Of a DNA stretch of 64,000 bases, positions 58,585 through 64,000 are shown in pieces. Source of the DNA: Rathayibacter caricis DSM 15933 (GTDB lineage Bacteria > Actinomycetota > Actinomycetes > Actinomycetales > Microbacteriaceae); the NCBI RefSeq assembly GCF_003044275.1, contig NZ_PZPL01000001.1:806001-870000 (forward strand). The letters are read 5' to 3'. The notes below the pieces were generated by a model that searched no databases, had not been told where the DNA came from, and was given only the letters and a program-made list of their open reading frames with translations. Position 1 is the stretch's first letter, and the number at the start of each line of letters is the position of its first letter. A program made the position numbers and the translations under genes.

Positions 58585-59667
58585 ATGAGCGCTCTGCACG
58601 ATCCGACCGTCCGCGGTTTCGCCTCCGACAACTACTCCGGAGTGCACGACGAGGTGCTCGCGGCGATCGCCGCCGCCAACGGCGCGCACCAGGTCGCGTA
58701 CGGCGAGGACGTCTACACCGAGCGGCTCCAGCACGCGTTCCGGCGCGAGTTCGGCGAGCAGGCGCAGGCGTTCCCGGTGTTCAACGGCACGGGCGCGAAC
58801 GTCACCGGACTGCAGTCGATGCTCCCGCGCTGGGGCGCCGTGATCTCGGCCGGCACGGCGCACATCAACTCCGACGAGGGCGGGGCTCCCGAGAAGGTCG
58901 GCGGGATCAAGATCCTCACCGTCGTCTCGCCCGACGGCAAGCTCACCCCGGACCTCGTCGACGAGCAGGCCTGGGGCTACGGCGACGAGCACCGCTCGCA
59001 GCCGCTCGTCGTCTCGATCACGCAGTCGACCGAGCTCGGCACCGTCTACACCCCCGAGGAGGTGCGCGCTCTGGCCGATCACGCGCACGCGCACGGCATG
59101 CGCCTGCACCTCGACGGGGCGCGGATCGCGAACGCGGCGGCGGCGCTGGACGTGCCGCTGCGCGCCTTCACCACCGACGCCGGCGTCGACGTGCTGTCGT
59201 TCGGCGGCACCAAGAACGGGATGCTGCTGGGCGAGGCGATCGTCGTGCTCGACCCCGAGGCCTCCAGCGGCCTGCGTTACCTCCGCAAGACCAACATGCA
59301 GCTCGCATCGAAGATGCGCTTCCTCTCGGCGCAGCTGCTCGCGATGCTCGGCGAGGACGGCGAGGCGGAGCCGCTGTGGCTGCGCTCGGCCCGGCGCGCC
59401 AACGCCATGGCCGCCCGACTGCGCGCGCAGCTGGAGGAGTCGGTCGCCGCCGGACGGATCCAGGGGCTCGCGTTCACGCAGCCCACGCAGGCGAACGCGG
59501 TGTTCGCGACGCTGCCCTCGGGAGTCGCCGACCGCCTGCGCGAGGTGTCCCGCTTCTACGACTGGAACCCGGCGACGGGCGAGGTGCGCTGGGTCTGCTC
59601 GTTCGACACGACGGAGGACGACATCGACGTGTTCACGGCGGCGATCGAGCGCGAGCTGACGGCGTGA
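58585..59667 (+). CDS. Threonine aldolase (PLP-dependent)
   Basis: This 360-residue fold-type I PLP enzyme has FASDNYSGVHDEVL at the N terminus, HLDGARIANAAAAL (PLP-phosphate and Asp region) and the Schiff-base lysine in SFGGTKNGM. It splits L-threonine or allo-threonine to glycine and acetaldehyde. It overlaps the following lipoprotein gene by 4 bp (GTGA). Confidence 0.9.
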   Translation: MSALHDPTVRGFASDNYSGVHDEVLAAIAAANGAHQVAYGEDVYTERLQHAFRREFGEQAQAFPVFNGTGANVTGLQSMLPRWGAVISAGTAHINSDEGGAPEKVGGIKILTVVSPDGKLTPDLVDEQAWGYGDEHRSQPLVVSITQSTELGTVYTPEEVRALADHAHAHGMRLHLDGARIANAAAALDVPLRAFTTDAGVDVLSFGGTKNGMLLGEAIVVLDPEASSGLRYLRKTNMQLASKMRFLSAQLLAMLGEDGEAEPLWLRSARRANAMAARLRAQLEESVAAGRIQGLAFTQPTQANAVFATLPSGVADRLREVSRFYDWNPATGEVRWVCSFDTTEDDIDVFTAAIERELTA

Positions 59668-60656
59668 AGGCGCGGATCGTCGTGCTCGGAGCGGTCGTCG
59701 CGGGGATGCTCGCGGGATGCACGGGCGGTCCGTCGTCAGGGGCGGAGACGGGCGCGGGGACGTCGGCTTCGGCGTCCGCGTCCGCGTCCGTCGCTCCGCT
59801 CACGCGCCTCGACTGCGACTCACTGCTACCCGTGGAGCGGGCGTCGGAGGCCCTCGGGCTGCCGGCCGACCGCCTCGAGGGCAGCCGCGACGGGGCCGTC
59901 CGCACGTCGTCCGAGCTGATCCGCGCCGCCGCGGAGGAGAACGGCGGGCTCCTCACCTGCTCCTGGTTCGAGCAGGACGGGCCGGCCTCGATCGTCGCCT
60001 CGGCGGCGACGGACGCGGGCGACGCCTTCGCCGCGCTGCCCGCCGGCCCCGCACTCGCGGCGGGCGACGCGGCCTCCGGCGCCTGCCTCGAGGGGAGCTG
60101 CACCGCCCAGGTGCTCGCCGGATCGACGTGGGTCTCGCTCGCGCTGATCGGGGCGCCCGCGACCCTCGACCTCGCGGCCCTCGCCTCCTCCACGGCCGAC
60201 TCCGCGAACGGACGCCTCGACGACGTCATCGCAGGCACCGCACCCGTCTGCGCCGATCTGCTGACCGCCGAGCAGCTGACCTCGCTCGCCGGGCTGGCGC
60301 AGCCCGTCGCCGGCGCCGGCACGGAGGCGGCGACTCCGGCGACAGCGGGGGCCGCGGCCTCCGCACGCGCGGGTCTCGCCTCCTGCACCTGGACGGACGC
60401 GGCCAGCGCCGCCTACTCCGGTCTGAGCATCGACGCGCTGCCCTCGGGCGAGGAGGGCTGGCGCACGCTGTCGCTGACCACCGGGCTGTCGATCCCGCTG
60501 GCGCCCGTCGACGGACTCGGGGAGCGCGCGATCTCGGGCTGCTCGGCGGGGACGTGCGAGGTTGACGTGCTCGCGGAGGATGTCTGGTGGCGCGTGGTCG
60601 TGACGGGCGACGAGGCGCGGGCCGACGCGGTCGCGCGGGCGGTGCTCGCGGGCTGA
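59664..60656 (+). CDS. Hypothetical lipoprotein
   Basis: This 330-residue lipoprotein has a signal peptide and lipobox (GMLAGC) with Cys near residue 19, a Ser/Ala-rich linker (about 20-45) and two similar halves. Each half has a paired-cysteine pattern (LDCDSLLPVERASEALG, LLTCSWFEQ; VCADLLTAEQLTSLAG, LASCTWTDA). That suggests an internal duplication of a small extracytoplasmic domain. The GTG at 59664 overlaps the stop of threonine aldolase. The function is unknown. Confidence 0.75.
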   Translation: MKARIVVLGAVVAGMLAGCTGGPSSGAETGAGTSASASASASVAPLTRLDCDSLLPVERASEALGLPADRLEGSRDGAVRTSSELIRAAAEENGGLLTCSWFEQDGPASIVASAATDAGDAFAALPAGPALAAGDAASGACLEGSCTAQVLAGSTWVSLALIGAPATLDLAALASSTADSANGRLDDVIAGTAPVCADLLTAEQLTSLAGLAQPVAGAGTEAATPATAGAAASARAGLASCTWTDAASAAYSGLSIDALPSGEEGWRTLSLTTGLSIPLAPVDGLGERAISGCSAGTCEVDVLAEDVWWRVVVTGDEARADAVARAVLAG

Positions 60657-60673
60657 TCCGCCGGGCCGGCCTG

Positions 60674-60734
60674 CGCGAGATGCCACTCCGGTACGCCTCG
60701 TCCGGCGTGTCGCGTACTGAAGTGGCATCTCGCG
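60674..60734. terminator. Bidirectional hairpin between convergent genes
   Basis: CGCGAGATGCCACT at 60674-60687 is exactly complementary to 60721-60734. The 33-nt middle pairs further (GGTACGC / GCGTACT). It lies between the lipoprotein gene and the - strand acetyltransferase gene. Confidence 0.7.
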
Positions 60735-60741
60735 GGGTGGT

Positions 60742-61488
60742 TCAGGGGCGGCGCCAGTACTCGTACCAGGACGACTCCGTCGCGCCGAGGGCGGAGTAGA
60801 GGCGGCGGGCCGGGGCGTTGGCCTCGAGGACCTGGATCCAGTAGTGCGCGACGCCTCGCGACTCGGCCTGCCCGAGGAGCGAGCGGAGGACGGACGCGGC
60901 GTGGCCGCGGCGCCGCGCGTCCGGGCGGGTGGCGAGGGAGAAGAGCCCGCACCAGGGCGTGTCCCCGCCGGTCGCGTACGCGAGCCGACCGCAGGCGGCT
61001 GCGCCCCGCTCGTCGCGGACGAGGGCGTAGGAGGAGTCGCAGCCCGCGAGGATCCGCTGCGCGACGTCGCGCTCGGCGGCGCCTCCGCGGCCGTCGACGG
61101 ACCACCAGAGCGACAGCCAGCCCTCGGACGGGGCGGGCTCCACGACCGCGGGCGGCCCGCTCAGCGCGGCGAGCGCCTCCTGGACCGTGCCCGTGAGGAC
61201 GAGCGTGCGCTCGTGCGGCGCGTAGCCGCGGGCGGCCAGGCGCTCGGGGAGATCGGCGGGCAGGGTCGCCGGTCCGAGCTGCAGGAGCGGAGGGATCGCG
61301 TGCTCGCGCGCGAACGCCTCCGCGGCGTCGATCGCGCGCTCGGGGTCGGTGACGGCGCCGGACGTGAGGACCGAGTTGGCGCGCTTCGTGACTCCGGACG
61401 CGGCGCGCAGCAGCCAGCCGTCGAGCTCACGGGTCTCGAGCGCCGGCCAGGCGGCGGCGGCGAGGCGATCGAGCACGCGCGGGTCCAT
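60742..61488 (-). CDS. GNAT-family N-acetyltransferase
   Basis: This 248-residue protein has an N-terminal extension (about 1-130) and a C-terminal GNAT domain with LFSLATRPDARRRGHAASVL (acetyl-CoA loop RRRGHA) and YWIQVLEANAPARRLYSALG. The N-terminal half (RELDGWLLRAASGVTKRANS) is typical of the longer GNAT group. The substrate is unknown. Confidence 0.83.
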   Translation of the reverse strand: MDPRVLDRLAAAAWPALETRELDGWLLRAASGVTKRANSVLTSGAVTDPERAIDAAEAFAREHAIPPLLQLGPATLPADLPERLAARGYAPHERTLVLTGTVQEALAALSGPPAVVEPAPSEGWLSLWWSVDGRGGAAERDVAQRILAGCDSSYALVRDERGAAACGRLAYATGGDTPWCGLFSLATRPDARRRGHAASVLRSLLGQAESRGVAHYWIQVLEANAPARRLYSALGATESSWYEYWRRP

Positions 61489-61540
61489 GCGCTCGACGGT
61501 ACCTGGCGCTCAGGCGGGTCCTCGGCTCGCAGGAACACGA

Positions 61541-61594
61541 CCGGCTCGCAGGAACCGGCGATCCGGACGAGCCGGACCGGTTCCTGCGAGCCGG
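61541..61594 (-). terminator. Terminator after lpd, GGCTCGCnGGAA family
   Basis: CCGGCTCGCAGGAACCGG and its exact complement form an 18-bp stem with an 18-nt loop, 36 bp beyond the stop codon of the - strand lpd gene. A partial extra copy of the arm (GGCTCGCAGGAA) precedes it at 61524. It resembles the hairpin at 26415. Confidence 0.75.
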
Positions 61595-61630
61595 AGGTGG
61601 GTGCTGCGGGCCTGTGCGGCCCGCGGCGAC

Positions 61631-63031
61631 TCACATGTTGATCATGTGGCCCTTGAGGCCGTGGAAGCCCTCCTGGAGCGCCTCCGACAGCGTCGGGTGG
61701 GTGTGCACGTTGCGCGCCAACTCGGTCGCGGTGAGGTCCCACTTCTGCGCGAGCGTGAGCTCGGGGAGCAGCTCGGAGACGTCCGGGCCGATCATGTGCG
61801 CGCCGAGGAGCTCGCCGTACTGCTTGCTCGCGATGAGCTTGACGAAGCCGGTGGGCTCGCCGAGGCCGTGCGCCTTGCCGTTCGCCATGAAGGGGAAGGT
61901 CGAGACGGTGATCTCGTGGCCCTCGTCGGTCGCCTGCTTCTCGGTGAGGCCGAAGGAGGCGATCTGCGGCTGGCAGAACGTCGCGCGCGGCATCATGCGG
62001 TAGTCGCCCAGCGTCTGGGTCTCGGCACCGGCGAGGGTCTCGGCGGCGACGACGCCCTGCGCCTCGGCCACGTGGGCGAGCTGCAGCTTCGCGGTCACGT
62101 CGCCGATGGCGTAGATGTGCGGAACGTTCGTGCGCATGTGGTCGTCGATCGCGATCGCTCCGCGCTCGGTCAGCTCGACGCCCGTGTTCTCGAGGCCGAA
62201 GCCCTCGACGCGGGGGACCCAGCCGATCGACATCAGGACCTTGTCGACCTCGAGGGTCGACTGCGTGCCGTCCTTCGCGGTGTAGGTCACGGTGACGTAG
62301 CCGTCCTTGTCGACGACCGACTCGACCTTGGTCGAGGTGAGGATCTCGACGCCGAGCTTCTTGTACTGCTTCTGGATCTCCTTGGAGACGTCCGGGTCCT
62401 CGTTGGGGAGGGCGCGGTCCATGAACTCGATGATCGTGACGTCGACGCCGTAGTTCTTCAGGACGTACGCGAACTCCATGCCGATCGCGCCGGCGCCCAC
62501 GATGGCCATCGTGTCGGGCAGGTCGCGCGTCATGATCTGCGTCTCGTAGGTGACGACGTTCTCGGAGAGCTCGACGCCGGGGAGCAGGCGGACGCTCGCA
62601 CCGGTCGCGATGATCGCGTCGTCGAACGTCAGCGACTCCGAGCCACCCTTGGTCAGCTGGACGTCGAGGCCCTGCGGGCCGGTGAAGGAGCCGGTGCCGT
62701 CGAACTCGGTGATCTTGTTCTTCTTCATCAGGAAGTGGACGCCCTTGGTGCGTCCGTCGGCGACCGTGCGGCTGCGGTCGAACGCCGCGCCGAAGTCGAA
62801 CGAGACGTCGCCCGAGATGCCGAACTGCTTGGCCTGCGAATGGAAGATGTGGGCGAGCTCGGCGTTGCGCAGCAGCGCCTTCGACGGGATGCAGCCGACG
62901 TTGAGGCAGACACCGCCCCAGTACTGCTTCTCGACGATGGCGACGGACTTGCCGAGCTGCGCCGCTCGGATCGCGGCCACGTACCCGCCGGGGCCGGCCC
63001 CCAGGACGACGACGTCGAAGTGCTGGGCCAT
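61631..63031 (-). CDS. lpd: Dihydrolipoyl dehydrogenase
   Basis: This 466-residue flavoprotein has an FAD-binding [14 protein letters not shown] motif, the redox disulfide CLNVGC (in [15 protein letters not shown]), a second Rossmann motif [10 protein letters not shown] and the catalytic HTHPTLSE. It reoxidises dihydrolipoamide in the pyruvate and 2-oxoglutarate dehydrogenase complexes. The ATG at 63031 has GGAGGATC upstream; the long frame before it is not used. Confidence 0.96.
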   Translation of the reverse strand: MAQHFDVVVLGAGPGGYVAAIRAAQLGKSVAIVEKQYWGGVCLNVGCIPSKALLRNAELAHIFHSQAKQFGISGDVSFDFGAAFDRSRTVADGRTKGVHFLMKKNKITEFDGTGSFTGPQGLDVQLTKGGSESLTFDDAIIATGASVRLLPGVELSENVVTYETQIMTRDLPDTMAIVGAGAIGMEFAYVLKNYGVDVTIIEFMDRALPNEDPDVSKEIQKQYKKLGVEILTSTKVESVVDKDGYVTVTYTAKDGTQSTLEVDKVLMSIGWVPRVEGFGLENTGVELTERGAIAIDDHMRTNVPHIYAIGDVTAKLQLAHVAEAQGVVAAETLAGAETQTLGDYRMMPRATFCQPQIASFGLTEKQATDEGHEITVSTFPFMANGKAHGLGEPTGFVKLIASKQYGELLGAHMIGPDVSELLPELTLAQKWDLTATELARNVHTHPTLSEALQEGFHGLKGHMINM

Positions 63032-63268
63032 GGATGATCCTCCATCAGAGTCGTGAGTGGTGCGCGCGGGGAACCACGCCGTCTCCGAGCGTACCGTTCC
63101 CCGGGCGCGGAGCCCGGGGGTCCTCCCTGGGCGAACGGACCTGGTAGGGCTGTGGAGGGACGGTCCGCGGCGGCGGACCGTCGGGAATGCGGGCGGGTGC
63201 GGAACGGTTGCACCACGCGGGCAACGGAGCCCTCCCCGATCCGCACACTCCCGGAAAGAAGCTCCACC

Positions 63269-63859
63269 ATGCCCCTCGCCACCGCGTCCCGCACCGCCAC
63301 CACCAGCGCGCCGATCCTCGACGTGCTCGCCGAGCGCTGGAGCCCGCGCTCGTTCGACACGACGGCCGCGATCTCGGACGAGACCCTCGCCTCGCTGCTC
63401 GAGGCCGCGCGCTGGTCCCCCTCCGCCAGCAACTCGCAGCCCTGGCGCTTCATCGTGGCCCGCCGCGGCACGCCGGAGTTCGACCGCGTGGCGAAGCACC
63501 TCGTCGGCTTCAACGCCGCCTGGGCCGGCTCGGCCGCGGCGCTCGTCGTCGCCCTCGCCGAGACCGTCGACGCCGACGGCAAGCCGCGCCCCTGGGCCGT
63601 CTACGACCTCGGCCAGGCCGTCGCGCACCTCAGCATCCAGGCCCACCACGACGGACTGCACGTGCACCAGATGGCCGGCTTCGAGAAGGACGGGCTGCGC
63701 GAGGAGTTCGCGATCGACGAGCGCTTCGACCCCGTGACCGTCGCCGCCATCGGCGTCGTCGGCGACCCGGAGTCGCTCGCGAACGACGTGCTGCGCGAGC
63801 GCGAGGTCGCCCCGCGCACCCGCCTGCCCCTCGAGGAGCTCGTGCTCGTCAGCGCGTAG
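63269..63859 (+). CDS. Nitroreductase family protein
   Basis: This 196-residue FMN-dependent protein has RWSPRSFD near the N terminus, [20 protein letters not shown] (FMN-binding) and [14 protein letters not shown]. The family reduces nitro compounds or quinones, or acts as an FMN-binding oxidoreductase. The ATG at 63269 is chosen at the domain start; GGAAAGAAG stands before it. A strong hairpin follows the gene. Confidence 0.87.
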   Translation: MPLATASRTATTSAPILDVLAERWSPRSFDTTAAISDETLASLLEAARWSPSASNSQPWRFIVARRGTPEFDRVAKHLVGFNAAWAGSAAALVVALAETVDADGKPRPWAVYDLGQAVAHLSIQAHHDGLHVHQMAGFEKDGLREEFAIDERFDPVTVAAIGVVGDPESLANDVLREREVAPRTRLPLEELVLVSA

Positions 63860-63872
63860 TCGCTGCACTGCT

Positions 63873-63906
63873 CGGCCCGGTCCGCGGATCTCCGCGGGCC
63901 GGGCCG
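63873..63906 (+). terminator. Terminator after nitroreductase gene
   Basis: A 15-bp stem with one mismatch (CGGCCCGGTCCGCGG) and a 4-nt loop, followed by TTCTG, starts 14 bp after the stop codon. The last 94 bases of the window hold nothing I can name. Confidence 0.75.
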
Positions 63907-64000
63907 TTCTGCGTCTCCGGGCCGGCAGCGGCTCGGAGCGGTCTGCGGGGGCGGGAGGAGGAGTGGGCGGCGGGCGCTGCCGACGCGGGGCGTCACTCCG

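Overview
The window is GC-rich, gene-dense actinobacterial chromosome. Several features point to the family Microbacteriaceae: a DUF7882-type protein, a mycothiol-type DinB-like protein, META and septum-formation domain proteins, and many dispersed palindromes of the type GTCTCGATACGCC/GGCTACTCGACCAGC. A Rathayibacter-like genus is a guess. I saw no rRNA, tRNA, CRISPR array, prophage or transposase gene.

The left end (1.9-9.7 kb) is the most unusual part. Three divergent gene pairs stand in a row. Each pair has an AraC-type regulator on + facing a Tat-like exported protein on -. Each exported protein carries an N-terminal beta-sandwich-like domain and four 68-76 residue repeats, and each mature protein has exactly two cysteines. 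The frameshifted 3' end of a fourth copy (7035-7212) lies between pairs B and C. A LuxR-type regulator (10.1 kb) and a small four-cysteine secreted protein (11.7 kb) follow. I treat 1.9-12 kb as a candidate regulated surface or secretion island.

From 12 to 24 kb there are a META lipoprotein, two hydrolases in tandem, a histidine phosphatase overlapping an NAD(P)H-hydrate dehydratase, a small DUF7882 operon, an acetyltransferase, a MacB/FtsX-type ABC exporter, a membrane protein and purA. Gene ends are often followed by palindromic repeats. A 94-bp repeat occurs once in each orientation at 16.64 and 22.54 kb and brackets this block.

From 24 to 41 kb are an LAHTG-anchored 5'-nucleotidase, a large AAA/LuxR regulator, a DoxX-like protein, HAD phosphatases, a Cys/Met-rich copper-type four-helix protein, an MFS transporter, a DUF3151 protein, a TetR / degenerate ATPase / YhgE-Pip operon with a visible promoter-operator, an RNA methyltransferase and a lipoprotein. 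Two short elements with terminal inverted repeats (32.06 and 34.66 kb) lie here.

From 41 to 64 kb a - strand operon runs heterodimeric ABC exporter, pyrE, septum-formation-domain protein. It is followed by exonuclease III, a membrane protein, a triple 52-bp tandem repeat, a DUF4012 protein, an AEC transporter, hydrolase and acetyltransferase genes, a probable DUF6421 protein, a two-component system, threonine aldolase, a lipoprotein, dihydrolipoyl dehydrogenase and a nitroreductase. Many genes have a TANNNT box 6-8 nt before the start codon and no ribosome binding site, so leaderless mRNAs appear common.
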